From NCBI RefSeq assembly GCF_002001205.1, contig NZ_MUNZ01000085.1, positions 1-64,000 of the forward strand: a stretch of 64,000 bases of DNA. The letters run 5' to 3'. Origin of the DNA: Hydrogenophaga sp. A37 (GTDB taxonomy: Bacteria > Pseudomonadota > Gammaproteobacteria > Burkholderiales > Burkholderiaceae_C). The position numbers and the translations under genes were made by a program. The notes under the pieces were generated by a model. The model searched no databases. It was not told the origin of the DNA and saw nothing but the letters and a program-made list of their open reading frames with translations. Shown here piece after piece: positions 48,112 through 57,407 of the stretch. Position 1 is the stretch's first letter; every line of letters begins with the position of its first letter.

Positions 48112-49539
48112 TCAGAAGTTCAGCGTGCGCTTGTCAACGGCCAGCGCGGCTTCCTTCGTCGACTCGGAGAGCGACGGATGGGCATGGCAGATGCGCGCGA
48201 TGTCTTCGGCCGAAGCCCTGAACTCCATCGCCATCACGGCTTCGGCAATCAGCTCGGACGCCTGCGGGCCGATGATGTGCACACCCAGGATCTCGTCGCT
48301 CGCGGCGTCGGCCACGATCTTGACGAAGCCGGTGGTGTCACCCAGCGCTCGGGCGCGGCCGTTGGCCAGGAACGGGAATTGACCCGCCTTGTAGGCCACG
48401 CCTTCAGCCTTGAGCTGCTGCTCGGTCTTGCCCACCCAGGCAATTTCCGGACTGGTGTAGATCACATAAGGGATGGTGTTGAAGTTCACATGGCCATGCT
48501 GGCCTGCAATGCGCTCGGCCACCGCTACGCCCTCTTCTTCTGCCTTGTGCGCCAGCATGGGGCCGCGCACGACATCGCCCACCGCCCAGACGCCAGGCAG
48601 GTTGGTGCGGCAGTCAGCGTCGACCATGATGGCCCCGCGCTCGTCGAGCTGCAGACCGACGGCTTCGGGGTTCAGGCCAATGGTGTTGGCCACGCGGCCG
48701 ATGGACACGATCAGCTTGTCCACTGCCAGCTCCTGGGCTTCGCCCTTGGCATTGGTGTAGGCCACGCTGACGCCCTTCTTGCCGTTCTTGATCTCAGCGA
48801 TCTTCACACCCAGCTCGATCTTCAGGCCTTGTTTGGTGAAGACCTTGAGCGCTTCCTTCGCCACGCCTTCGTCGGCCGCCGGCAGGAAAGCGGGCATGGC
48901 TTCCAGCACCACGACCTCAGCACCCAAGCGGCGCCAGACCGAGCCCATTTCCAGACCGATCACGCCAGAGCCGATCACGCCCAGCTTCTTGGGCACGGCG
49001 CCGACGCGCAGCGCACCGTCGTTGGACAGCACGTTGACTTCGTCAAATTCCGCACCAGGCAGCGCACGGGCGTTGGAGCCGGTGGCCACGATGACCTGCT
49101 TGGCCGCAATCACTTCTTCGGCAGCACCGGCCACCTTGATCTGATAGCCACCGTCGGCGGCAGCCACGAACGAGCCGCGACCGTGGAAGAACGTGACCTT
49201 GTTCTTCTTGAGCAGATAGAGGATGCCGTCGTTGTTCTGTTTCACGACGCCGTCCTTGCGGGCCATCATCTTGGCCACGTCCATCGTCACCTTGCCGGTG
49301 CTGATGCCGTGGTCAGCAAAGTGGTGGGTAGCGTGCTCGAAGTGCTCGCTGGACTGCAGCAGTGCCTTGGACGGGATACAACCGACGTTGGTACAGGTAC
49401 CGCCCGGGGCCGGGCCGCCAGCGGTGTTTTTCCACTCGTCGATGCACGCGACCTTGAAGCCCAACTGGGCAGCGCGGATGGCTGCGATGTAGCCGCCGGG
49501 GCCGGCGCCGATCACAACGACGTCAAATGCTTGAGACAT
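48112..49539 (-). CDS. lpdA: Dihydrolipoyl dehydrogenase (E3)
   Basis: 475 residues. FAD-binding [20 protein letters not shown] near 7, redox disulfide Cys49-Cys54 in [19 protein letters not shown]-binding [20 protein letters not shown] near 180, and the C-terminal His-Glu in [15 protein letters not shown] near 450. It reoxidises the lipoyl arm of E2. AGGA precedes the ATG. It is the third gene of the odh run and serves the 2-oxoglutarate dehydrogenase complex. Confidence 0.96.
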   Translation of the reverse strand: MSQAFDVVVIGAGPGGYIAAIRAAQLGFKVACIDEWKNTAGGPAPGGTCTNVGCIPSKALLQSSEHFEHATHHFADHGISTGKVTMDVAKMMARKDGVVKQNNDGILYLLKKNKVTFFHGRGSFVAAADGGYQIKVAGAAEEVIAAKQVIVATGSNARALPGAEFDEVNVLSNDGALRVGAVPKKLGVIGSGVIGLEMGSVWRRLGAEVVVLEAMPAFLPAADEGVAKEALKVFTKQGLKIELGVKIAEIKNGKKGVSVAYTNAKGEAQELAVDKLIVSIGRVANTIGLNPEAVGLQLDERGAIMVDADCRTNLPGVWAVGDVVRGPMLAHKAEEEGVAVAERIAGQHGHVNFNTIPYVIYTSPEIAWVGKTEQQLKAEGVAYKAGQFPFLANGRARALGDTTGFVKIVADAASDEILGVHIIGPQASELIAEAVMAMEFRASAEDIARICHAHPSLSESTKEAALAVDKRTLNF

Positions 49540-49602
49540 GTTTGTTCCTGAATGGGGTTGGACAAACGCCCCCGAAGGGGCGTCTGGACTTTCGCTGTTC
49601 GA

Positions 49603-50862
49603 TCAGATGTCGAAGAGCAAACGGGCCGGATCTTCCAGCGCTTCCTTCATCGCCACCAGGCCCAGCACAGCTTCGCGGCCGTCGATGATGCGGTGGTCGT
49701 AGGACATGGCGAAGTAGTTCATCGGGCGCACCACGACTTGGCCGTTTTCCACCATGGCGCGGTCCTTCGTGGCGTGCACGCCGAGGATGGCCGACTGCGG
49801 CGGGTTGATGATGGGGGTGGACATCATCGAACCAAAGGTGCCGCCGTTGGAGATGGAGAAGGTGCCACCGGTCATGTCGTCCATGCCCAGCTTGCCGTCC
49901 TTGGCCTTCTGGCCAAACTCGGCAATCTTTTTCTCGATCTCGGCAAAGCTCATCTGGTCGGCGTTGCGCAGGATGGGCACCACCAGGCCACGCGGCGAAC
50001 CCACCGCGATACCAATGTCGAAGTAGCCGTGGTAGACGATGTCGTTGCCATCCACCGAGGCGTTGAGCACCGGGAACTTCTTCAGCGCGTGCACGGCGGC
50101 CTTCACGAAAAAGCTCATGAAGCCCAGCTTCACGCCGTGTTCCTTCTCGAACCGTTCCTGCATGCGCTTGCGCATCTCCATGACCGGGGCCATGTTGATT
50201 TCATTGAAGGTGGTCAGGATCGCGTTGGTGGCCTGCGACTGCAACAGACGCTCGGCCACACGGGCGCGCAGACGCGTCATGGGCACGCGCTCTTCAGGGC
50301 GGTCGCCCAGATCGGGTGCGACCGTGGCCACCTGCGGCAACACCTTGGTGGGTGCACCGGTGGGGATGGCGGCGGGAGCGGCGACAGCCGCCTTGGGCGC
50401 AGCGGCGGCGCCGAGCACATCGCCCTTGGTGACGCGACCGTCCTTGCCGGTGCCGGGCACCGAGCCCGGTGCCATGCCGCCGTCGGCCATCAGCTTGGCG
50501 GCTGCGGGCATGGCCACGCCGGCCTTGCTGGTGGATGCAGCAGCAGCGGCGGCTGGCGCGGCAATGGGGGCAGCCGCCGGAGCGGGCGCGGCGGCGGCTG
50601 GCGCGGCAGCACCTGCCACCGCAGCTGTGTCGATGCGAGCGATCAGCTGCTCGGCGGCCACCGTGGCGCCATCGCCCTGGAGGATTTCGACCAGCACGCC
50701 CGACGAGGGTGCAGGGCATTCCAGCACGACCTTGTCGGTCTCGATCTCGATCAGGGTTTCATCCACGGTGACGGCGTCACCGACCTTCTTTTTCCATTGC
50801 AGCAGGGTGGCCTCGGCCACGGACTCGGAGAGCTGCGGAACTTTGACTTCTACGATTGCCAT
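49603..50862 (-). CDS. odhB: 2-oxoglutarate dehydrogenase E2, dihydrolipoyl succinyltransferase
   Basis: 419 residues, sucB in E. coli. One lipoyl domain (1-80) with the lipoylated Lys44 in [16 protein letters not shown], an Ala/Pro-rich linker of about 45 residues, a peripheral subunit-binding domain with [20 protein letters not shown] and RVTKGDVLG, and the catalytic domain ending with [20 protein letters not shown] (catalytic His and Asp). It transfers succinyl to CoA. It lies 94 nt after odhA. Confidence 0.96.
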   Translation of the reverse strand: MAIVEVKVPQLSESVAEATLLQWKKKVGDAVTVDETLIEIETDKVVLECPAPSSGVLVEILQGDGATVAAEQLIARIDTAAVAGAAAPAAAAPAPAAAPIAAPAAAAAASTSKAGVAMPAAAKLMADGGMAPGSVPGTGKDGRVTKGDVLGAAAAPKAAVAAPAAIPTGAPTKVLPQVATVAPDLGDRPEERVPMTRLRARVAERLLQSQATNAILTTFNEINMAPVMEMRKRMQERFEKEHGVKLGFMSFFVKAAVHALKKFPVLNASVDGNDIVYHGYFDIGIAVGSPRGLVVPILRNADQMSFAEIEKKIAEFGQKAKDGKLGMDDMTGGTFSISNGGTFGSMMSTPIINPPQSAILGVHATKDRAMVENGQVVVRPMNYFAMSYDHRIIDGREAVLGLVAMKEALEDPARLLFDI

Positions 50863-50956
50863 GTTCTTGTCCTAGAAATATTGCGTTCAGGGTTGGGCGT
50901 TGGGCGGGCCAGGCGCGCGCTGCGCGCACTGAGCCAACCGCTCAACGGGCCAACAG

Positions 50957-53848
50957 TTACTTGGTAAGAATGAAACCCTTGAGCTTGCTGAAAGCGGCTT
51001 CGATCAGGGTCTTCTGCTGCTCCTGGTGCAGGTGCGCGTAACCCACGGCCGGCGATGCCGACGCGGCGCGGCCGGCGTAACCCAGCTTCTGCCCGTCAAG
51101 CATGTTCTCGTGGATGTAGTGCTGCACGAAGAACCAGGCACCCTGGTTTTGCGGCTCGTCCTGGCACCACACGATGTCGGTGGCGTTCGGGTACTTCTTG
51201 AGTTCGGCAGCGAACACCTTGTGGGGGAACGGGTACAGCTGCTCCACACGCAAAATGGCCACGTCGTCGTCGCCGCGCTCTTCGCGCTTCTTGACCAGGT
51301 CGTAATAGACCTTGCCCGAGCAGCAGATCACGCGCTTGACCTTCTCGGCCTTCTTGGCCACGTCCGGATGGCTGTCCGGAATCACGGTCTGGAAACCGCC
51401 TTTGGTGAACTCGGACAGCGGCGAGGTCGCGTCCTTGTTGCGCAACAGCGATTTGGGCGTGAAGATGATCAGCGGCTTGCGCAGGTTGCGGATCACCTGG
51501 CGGCGCAGGACATGGAAGATCTGGCTGGCCGTGGTCGGCTGCACCAGCTGCATGTTGGTGTCTGCAGCCATCTGCATGAAGCGCTCCAGGCGGGCCGAGC
51601 TGTGCTCGGGACCCTGACCTTCATAGCCGTGCGGCAGCATCAACGTGATGCCGTTGACGCGACCCCACTTCACTTCGCCAGAGGCGATGAACTGGTCGAT
51701 CACCACCTGTGCGCCGTTGGCGAAATCGCCGAACTGGGCTTCCCAGATCACGAGCGTGTTCGGGTCGTTGGAGGCATAGCCGTACTCAAAGCCCAGCACC
51801 GCCTCTTCGGACAGGATGGAGTCGATGACCACGAACGGGGCCTGGTTGTCGGCCACGTTCTGCAAAGGCGTGTAGGTGCCTTCGTTCCACTTTTCGCGGT
51901 CCTGGTCGTGAATGACAGCGTGGCGGTGCGTGAAGGTGCCGCGCCCGCTGTCTTCGCCAGAGAGGCGTACCGGGAAACCGCTGGCCACGAGCGAAGCGAA
52001 GGCCATGTGCTCGCCCATACCCCAATCCACTGGAATGTCGCCACGGCCCATGGCCGCACGATCGGCGTACACCTTCTTCACCAGTTGGTGCGGGGTCACG
52101 CTCTCGGGGATGGTGGTGAGGCGGTCCGAGAGCCGCTTCCACTCGGCCATCGGGATGGCGGTGTCGCCCGCATCGGTCCACTTCTTGCCCAGGAAGGGCG
52201 ACCAGTCCACCGCGAACTTGCTCTTGAAGTTGGTCAGCACCGGGTCCACGGTGTGGCGACCGGCGTCGAGCGCGGCACGGTAGGCCTTGGCCATGTCGTC
52301 GCCCAGCGACTCACCCAGGCCTTGAGCGGCCAGCTTCTCGGCATACAGCTTGCGGGTGCCTGGATGCGCGCCGATTTTTTTGTACATCAGCGGTTGGGTC
52401 AGGCTCGGGGTGTCCTGCTCGTTGTGGCCCAGCTTGCGGAAACAGATGATGTCGAGCACCACGTCCCGGCGGAAGGTCATGCGGTACTCCAGCGCGAGCT
52501 GGGTGGCCAGCACCACGGCTTCTGGATCGTCACCGTTGACGTGCAGCACCGGCGCCTCAACACCCTTGACGATGTCGGTGCAATACAGCGTGGAGCGCAG
52601 GTCGCGCGGGTCGGAGGTGGTGAAACCGATCTGGTTGTTGATGATCAGGTGCACCGTGCCGCCCGTGCTGTAACCGCGGGTGGCCGCCAGCGCCAGGGTT
52701 TCCTGGTTCACGCCCTGACCGGCGAAGGCGGCGTCGCCGTGCACCAGCACAGGCAACACCTGCTTGCCCAGCGGATCGCCGCGGCGGTCCATGCGGGCGC
52801 GCACCGAGCCCTCGACCACCGGGTTCACGATTTCCAGATGAGACGGATTGAACGCCAGAGAGAGGTGAACCGGGCCACCGGGGGTGGTCACATCCGAGCT
52901 AAAGCCCTGGTGGTATTTCACGTCACCGGCGGGCAGCTCTTCGGGCGCGGTGTGGTCGAACTCGGCGAACAGGTCCTTGGGCATCTTGCCCAGGATGTTG
53001 ACCAGCACGTTCAGGCGGCCACGGTGGGCCATGCCGATCACGATCTCCTGCACGCCTTGCGTACCGGCCTGCTGGATCACCTCGTCCATGGCGGCGATGA
53101 AGCTCTCGCCACCTTCGAGCGAGAAACGCTTCTGGCCCACGTACTTGGTGTGCAGGAAACGCTCCAGGCCTTCGGCCGCGGTCAGGCGGTCGAGGATGGC
53201 TTTTTTCTTGTCGGCATTGAATGCCGGCTTGCTGCGGATCGATTCCAGCTTTTCCTGCCACCAGCGCTTTTGCGTCTGGTCGCTGATGTACATGTACTCG
53301 GCTCCGACGCTGGCGCAATAGGTTTCGCGCAGGGCGTTGAGCAGGTCGCGCAAGGACATGACCTCCTTGCCGAAGAACGTGTTGCTGGTGTTGAACACGG
53401 TCTCGAAATCGGCATCGGAGAAGCCGTAGAACGAGGGATCGAGTTCGGGGATGTGGTCGCGCTCGGTGCGCTTGAGGGGGTCCAGATCGGCCCAGCGGGA
53501 GCCGACGTTGCGGTAGGCAGCAATGAGCTGCTGCACGGCCACGCGCTTGCGACCCAGATCGGAGTCGGCGCCAGCGGCCACAACGACGCGGGTACCGCCT
53601 TGCTTGGCGCGCTCGGCAAAGGCGTTGATGACGGGCAGGTGAGGCACGTCACGGGCATCGGTGCCGTCGACAGCCGGCACGTGCTGCAAGGCGTCAAAGT
53701 AGCTGCGCCAGTTGTCTGGAACGCTGCCGGGGTTGTTCAGGTAGTTCTCATACATCTCTTCCACGTACGGCGCATTGCCGCCGAAGAGGTACGAGTTGTT
53801 CTGGAAGGCAACATAGACGTTGCTCCCGTTCGATGGGGAATTGCTCAT
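50957..53848 (-). CDS. odhA: 2-oxoglutarate dehydrogenase E1
   Basis: 963 residues, sucA in E. coli; full length. The start has SYLFGGNAPYVEEMYENYLN for E2 binding, the ThDP region has IGMAHRGRLNVLVNILGKMP and VLVHGDAAFAGQGVNQETLA, and the C-terminal pyrimidine domain has PHGYEGQGPEHSSARLERFM and IWEAQFGDFANGAQVVIDQF. GGAGGT precedes the ATG at a somewhat long spacing. It decarboxylates 2-oxoglutarate in the TCA cycle. Confidence 0.97.
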   Translation of the reverse strand: MSNSPSNGSNVYVAFQNNSYLFGGNAPYVEEMYENYLNNPGSVPDNWRSYFDALQHVPAVDGTDARDVPHLPVINAFAERAKQGGTRVVVAAGADSDLGRKRVAVQQLIAAYRNVGSRWADLDPLKRTERDHIPELDPSFYGFSDADFETVFNTSNTFFGKEVMSLRDLLNALRETYCASVGAEYMYISDQTQKRWWQEKLESIRSKPAFNADKKKAILDRLTAAEGLERFLHTKYVGQKRFSLEGGESFIAAMDEVIQQAGTQGVQEIVIGMAHRGRLNVLVNILGKMPKDLFAEFDHTAPEELPAGDVKYHQGFSSDVTTPGGPVHLSLAFNPSHLEIVNPVVEGSVRARMDRRGDPLGKQVLPVLVHGDAAFAGQGVNQETLALAATRGYSTGGTVHLIINNQIGFTTSDPRDLRSTLYCTDIVKGVEAPVLHVNGDDPEAVVLATQLALEYRMTFRRDVVLDIICFRKLGHNEQDTPSLTQPLMYKKIGAHPGTRKLYAEKLAAQGLGESLGDDMAKAYRAALDAGRHTVDPVLTNFKSKFAVDWSPFLGKKWTDAGDTAIPMAEWKRLSDRLTTIPESVTPHQLVKKVYADRAAMGRGDIPVDWGMGEHMAFASLVASGFPVRLSGEDSGRGTFTHRHAVIHDQDREKWNEGTYTPLQNVADNQAPFVVIDSILSEEAVLGFEYGYASNDPNTLVIWEAQFGDFANGAQVVIDQFIASGEVKWGRVNGITLMLPHGYEGQGPEHSSARLERFMQMAADTNMQLVQPTTASQIFHVLRRQVIRNLRKPLIIFTPKSLLRNKDATSPLSEFTKGGFQTVIPDSHPDVAKKAEKVKRVICCSGKVYYDLVKKREERGDDDVAILRVEQLYPFPHKVFAAELKKYPNATDIVWCQDEPQNQGAWFFVQHYIHENMLDGQKLGYAGRAASASPAVGYAHLHQEQQKTLIEAAFSKLKGFILTK

Positions 53849-54091
53849 AAATCCGCTGACCTCCGCTTCCCTCTGGGAAACATTAGCTGGTTAAAGAAAC
53901 CTCCCGCGACACGGCTGGACCGATTGGCGGATGCGACAGTGACTGTGGAAGGACCTGACTGCAGCCCGCGATTGTGCCATTGCCTGATCAGCAGCGGTGC
54001 GGAGATTGCTGGTTAACGGTGCATTGGCACCGAATTGGCGTGCGGGTGTTGCGAGACGGCGAAGCGACAGCCCACCGTCAGCTTGCGCGCT

Positions 54092-54466
54092 TCAGACGCC
54101 GACGCGGGGCGACAGGCGCTCAGAGGCCGGCACTGCGCTGGGTTCGTCCATCTCGATCGCGATCTGCGTGCAGACGGTGCGACACAGGGTCACCGCCTTC
54201 TCGCTCTGGACACGGTAAATGACCTGCGTGCCTTCCTTGCGCTTGGCCAGCACGCCGGCTCGGTACAGCAGGTTCAGGTGTTGCGACAGGTTGGGCTGTG
54301 TGGTCTGAATCTCCAGCAACAACTGGGACACGGACTTTTCCTTGTCGCACAGCGCGCTCAGGATACGCAGCCGCATCGGCGTGGCCAACACACCGAACAG
54401 CTCGGCGGCCAGTTCGAACACACGGACCTTCTCGATGTGGGCGTCAGACCCGATCATTTGTTCCAT
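54092..54466 (-). CDS. ArsR/SmtB-family transcriptional regulator (BigR/SqrR-like)
   Basis: 124 residues from the ATG at 54466; an open frame before it starts inside the promoter, so the longer version is not translated. Winged helix: LFGVLATPMRLRILSALCDK near 25-44, KSVSQLLLEIQTTQPNLSQH near 46 and LNLLYRAGVLAKRKEGTQVI. The Cys in ALCDKEKSV and the Cys pair in LCRTVCTQI sit in the positions of the thiol pair that senses reactive sulfur in SqrR/BigR; the classical ArsR metal box (CxCxxC) is missing. It probably represses its own promoter. Its target genes are not evident; the neighbours are odhA and prpE. Confidence 0.82.
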   Translation of the reverse strand: MEQMIGSDAHIEKVRVFELAAELFGVLATPMRLRILSALCDKEKSVSQLLLEIQTTQPNLSQHLNLLYRAGVLAKRKEGTQVIYRVQSEKAVTLCRTVCTQIAIEMDEPSAVPASERLSPRVGV

Positions 54467-54483
54467 GGTGCACCACACTTTTG

Positions 54484-54514
54484 TCAATATAAGCATGGAT
54501 CATACTGACTTCAA
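54484..54514 (-). promoter_or_regulatory. arsR promoter with overlapping inverted repeat
   Basis: On the minus strand TTGAAG (54514-54509) and TATATT (54491-54486) are 17 bp apart, a near-consensus sigma-70 promoter. TCAATAT (54484-54490) and ATACTGA (54502-54508) form an imperfect 7-bp inverted repeat (one mismatch) that covers the -10 and spacer, the right place for self-repression. Transcription would begin near 54479, leaving a leader of about 13 nt to the ATG at 54466. Confidence 0.7.
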
Positions 54515-54551
54515 GCGGACTGTCACCCGCTCAAAATACACCCAGGAGTTC

Positions 54552-54592
54552 AAAAAAAACCGGCGCACCTTGCGGGTGACGCCGGTGTTTTT
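54552..54592. terminator. Bidirectional rho-independent terminator after prpE
   Basis: ACCGGCG (54559-54565) pairs with CGCCGGT (54580-54586) around a 14-base loop. A run of eight A lies on the left (T-run on the minus strand) and GTTTTT on the right. It ends prpE, whose stop is at 54610, before the arsR promoter. Confidence 0.88.
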
Positions 54593-54609
54593 CAGCCTGG
54601 AACACGGCA

Positions 54610-56511
54610 TCAGGCCTGCAGGTCCTTGATTTGCTGCAGGGCGGCGGGGTCGTCCATGGTCGTCAGGTCTCCGGGGTCTCGCCCCTCACACACCGCCTGT
54701 ATGGCGCGTCGCAGCAGCTTGCCGCTGCGGGTCTTGGGCAACACGTTGACGAAACGAACCCGGGCCGGCCGGGCCACGGCACCCAGTTGCTCGTCCACCA
54801 GCTTCATGACCTCGCCTTCAAGCTTCAACCGCGCCGCGTCGTCGCCCAGCAACGAAGCGTCCTTGACCACGGCGAACGCCATCGCCACTTGGCCCTTGAG
54901 CTGGTCGGCCACGCCCACCACCGCCACTTCGGCGATCTTCGGGTGACTGGAAATGCTTTCCTCAATCTCGCGTGTGCCCAGGCGGTGACCGGCCACGTTG
55001 ATCACATCGTCGGTGCGGCCAAGAATGAAGTAATAACCGTCTTCGTCGCGGATGCCCCAGTCAAAAGTGCTGTAGACCATCTTGCCCGGCACGCTGGACC
55101 AATAGGTCTTGACGAAGCGAGCGTCGTCGCCCCAGATCGTTTGCATGCAGCCCGGTGGCAACGGACCCTCGACAGCGACCACGCCCTTCTGGTTGCCGCC
55201 CTGCAGCTCGGCGCCGGTCTGGTCGTCGAGCAGTTTGACGTTGTAGCCGTACACGGCCTTGCCCGGCGAACCGAACTTGCTCGGCGCTTGCTCCACCCCG
55301 TTGCAAATCGCCAGGATCGGCCAGCCGGTTTCGGTCTGCCAGTAGTTGTCGACGATGGGCTTGCCCAGCTCGTCGGAAATCCACTTGGCGGTCGGCTCGT
55401 CCAATGGCTCGCCCGCCAGGAACAGCGCCTTGAGACTGGACAGATCGTATTTCTTGATGAAAGACGGGTCGTACTTCTTGAGCACGCGCACGGCCGTCGG
55501 CGCACTGAACATCACCGACACCTTGTACTTCTCGACCAGGCTCCACCAGATGCCCGCGTCCGGCCGGATCGGCAGGCCCTCGTACATGATGGTCGCCATG
55601 CCACCGATGAGCGGCCCATAGATGATGTAGCTGTGCCCCACCACCCAGCCGATGTCGCTGGTGGAGAAATAGGTTTCGCCTGGCTCACCCATGTAGATGT
55701 GCTTCATGGACGCGGCCAGCGCCACGGTGTAGCCACCGGTGTCGCGCTGCACACCTTTGGGCTTGCCGGTGGTGCCGCTGGTGTAGAGCGTGTAACTAGG
55801 GTGCGTGGCATCCACCCACTCGCAGGGCACCACGGTGTCCATGTGCTTCGCGCGCTCGACCTCATAGGCCACATCGCGCCCTTCCACGGCGCTGAATGGC
55901 GCCAGTCCGCGGTTGACCATCACCACCTTCTGCGGCTTGTGGGCGGACAGTTTGATGGCCTCGTCCAGCAGGGGCTTGTACTCCACCACCTTGCCGCCGC
56001 GCGAACCGGCATCGGCGCTGACGATGACGACCGGCGAGGCGTCTTCGATGCGGCTGGCCAGCGAATGGCTGGCGAAACCGCCAAACACCACCGAGTGAAT
56101 GGCGCCAATGCGCACGCAGGCCAGCATGGCAAACGCGGCTTCGGGAATCATGGGCATGTAGATCAGGACACGATCACCCTTCTTCACGCCCTGGTCTTGA
56201 AGGATGGCGGCCATGCGCTGCACTTCCGCGTGCAGTTGGCGAAAGCTGTAGATGGTCTCGACGTTGGTCTCGGTGGACACAAAGATCAGCGCGTTTTGTT
56301 CGGCACGCTCTTTCAGGTGCCGGTCCACCGCGTTGTGGCACAGATTGGTCAACCCACCTTCGAACCAGCGAGCAAACGGTGGATTGTCGTAATTACAGAC
56401 GCGATCAAAGGGTTTGTGCCAATCCACTAGGGCCGCCTGCTCCGCCCAGAAAGCGTCTCGCTCTTCAATCGAGCGTTGGTGAAAGGCGGCGTAACCTTGT
56501 GGATTGCCCAT
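54610..56511 (-). CDS. prpE: Propionyl-CoA synthetase (AMP-forming)
   Basis: 633 residues from the ATG at 56511 with AGGAG eight bases upstream; an in-frame TTG at 56526 lacks such a site. ANL superfamily: YTLYTSGTTGKPKGVQRDTG near 248 for AMP binding, DNYWQTETGWPIL near 388, YSTFDWGIRDEDGYYFILGR near 480 and the catalytic Lys in KTRSGKLLRRAIQ near 598. Preference for propionate over acetate follows the subfamily pattern (GNPQGYAAFHQRSIEERDAF start), which matches PrpE more than Acs. No prpBCD genes are nearby. Confidence 0.9.
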   Translation of the reverse strand: MGNPQGYAAFHQRSIEERDAFWAEQAALVDWHKPFDRVCNYDNPPFARWFEGGLTNLCHNAVDRHLKERAEQNALIFVSTETNVETIYSFRQLHAEVQRMAAILQDQGVKKGDRVLIYMPMIPEAAFAMLACVRIGAIHSVVFGGFASHSLASRIEDASPVVIVSADAGSRGGKVVEYKPLLDEAIKLSAHKPQKVVMVNRGLAPFSAVEGRDVAYEVERAKHMDTVVPCEWVDATHPSYTLYTSGTTGKPKGVQRDTGGYTVALAASMKHIYMGEPGETYFSTSDIGWVVGHSYIIYGPLIGGMATIMYEGLPIRPDAGIWWSLVEKYKVSVMFSAPTAVRVLKKYDPSFIKKYDLSSLKALFLAGEPLDEPTAKWISDELGKPIVDNYWQTETGWPILAICNGVEQAPSKFGSPGKAVYGYNVKLLDDQTGAELQGGNQKGVVAVEGPLPPGCMQTIWGDDARFVKTYWSSVPGKMVYSTFDWGIRDEDGYYFILGRTDDVINVAGHRLGTREIEESISSHPKIAEVAVVGVADQLKGQVAMAFAVVKDASLLGDDAARLKLEGEVMKLVDEQLGAVARPARVRFVNVLPKTRSGKLLRRAIQAVCEGRDPGDLTTMDDPAALQQIKDLQA

Positions 56512-56591
56512 GAAAGTCTCCTGCAAGTGGTGGTTCGAAACGACAGAAACAGCTTTGTGATGGACGCTGAAATGCAGCCATCGAAACTGAA

Positions 56592-56605
56592 TTCATAATT
56601 ATGAA
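56592..56605. promoter_or_regulatory. 14-bp perfect palindrome upstream of prpE
   Basis: TTCATAATTATGAA equals its own reverse complement. It lies 81 bp before the prpE start in a locally A+T-rich patch. On the minus strand it contains CATAAT, a possible -10, so a bound regulator would control prpE directly. Nearby, CAGACT (56609-56614) and AGTCTG (56621-56626) form a second inverted repeat. The regulator is not identified. Confidence 0.6.
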
Positions 56606-56663
56606 GCCCAGACTTTCGGGAGTCTGACACTCGCCGACTGGTGGCGGTGTACAAACGTTGATG

Positions 56664-56689
56664 GACCCGCTGCCTTGAGGCTGCGGGTC
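56664..56689 (-). terminator. Hairpin after the isochorismatase-like gene
   Basis: GACCCGC (56664-56670) and GCGGGTC (56683-56689) are perfect arms, continued inside by GCC/GGC around a TTGA loop. It lies about 20 bp past the stop of the gene at 56709. No T-run follows, so it may be a processing or partial terminator signal. Confidence 0.4.
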
Positions 56690-56708
56690 GGCATACATCC
56701 GGTTCGCC

Positions 56709-57314
56709 TTACTTGATCAAGGCTTGAACATCACGGAAAGATGGATGCTCGGCGCTGCGCAACCACTCAAACAGCACCATTTCAGTTGTCGTCAGCTCGC
56801 AGCCTGCGCCCGCGAGTCGGTCAAACGCAGCGTCCCGGTTGCGCTCGGTACGTGACCCGCAAGCATCGGTGACCACCCAGACGTCGATTTCCTGTTCCAC
56901 CAATTCGAGCGCTGTCTGCAAGAGGCACACATGCGCCTCGCAACCGGCCAGCACCACGGTGTTGCGCTCGGCAACCGGTGCGGCAGGCTTTTGCAGATGG
57001 CGCGGCAAGCTTCGGGCATTGCCCCCGGCTTGTTGACGGGCTGGCGGCCTCAGCCACTCCACGAGGCCATCACTGGCCGCGCTGAAGCTCATCTTGGTCA
57101 GGGTGCGCTGGCACAACTCGCGCAAGGCCGGATCGTTGGCGCCCAGCTTCTCGGGGTTTTGCTCGGTGCCGAAGGCCGGCACGCCCAGCAGGCGGGCCGC
57201 GCGCGCCAAGCGCAGCGCGTTGGCCAGCACAAGTTCGCGCTCGGGCATGGCCGGCATCAGGCGCTCTTGGTAGTCCACAAGAACCAGTTGGGAATCGGTC
57301 AAGTCAAGCAGCAT
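56709..57314 (-). CDS. Isochorismatase-family cysteine hydrolase
   Basis: 201 residues. Catalytic triad candidates: Asp14 in LVLVDYQERL, Lys74 in TLTKMSFSA, and Cys130 in VVLAGCEAHVCLLQTALELV. The AGCEAHVC form matches the YcaC-like nicotinamidase-related group whose substrates are mostly unknown. Between Lys74 and the Cys block there is an insertion (about 88-117, rich in Gln, Arg and Pro) not usual for the group. It is on the same strand as prpE, about 200 bp upstream of it. Its function is not assigned. Confidence 0.8.
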   Translation of the reverse strand: MLLDLTDSQLVLVDYQERLMPAMPERELVLANALRLARAARLLGVPAFGTEQNPEKLGANDPALRELCQRTLTKMSFSAASDGLVEWLRPPARQQAGGNARSLPRHLQKPAAPVAERNTVVLAGCEAHVCLLQTALELVEQEIDVWVVTDACGSRTERNRDAAFDRLAGAGCELTTTEMVLFEWLRSAEHPSFRDVQALIK

Positions 57315-57407
57315 GGTCTGTGTCCTGTGGGGTGTCTTGCATCGCGCCAGTTGCGCGCGCTGCCGATTGTGACAAAACCAGATCGTCTGAAAGACACCGA
57401 TGGCGAG

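Noticed and set aside
47215-49551. A 778-codon plus-strand frame opposite zapE and lpdA
   Set aside because: It runs through two complete genes on the other strand and has the composition of an antisense shadow.
51026-54016. A 996-codon plus-strand frame opposite odhA
   Set aside because: It mirrors the third codon positions of odhA and has no recognisable motif; odhA is complete on the other strand.
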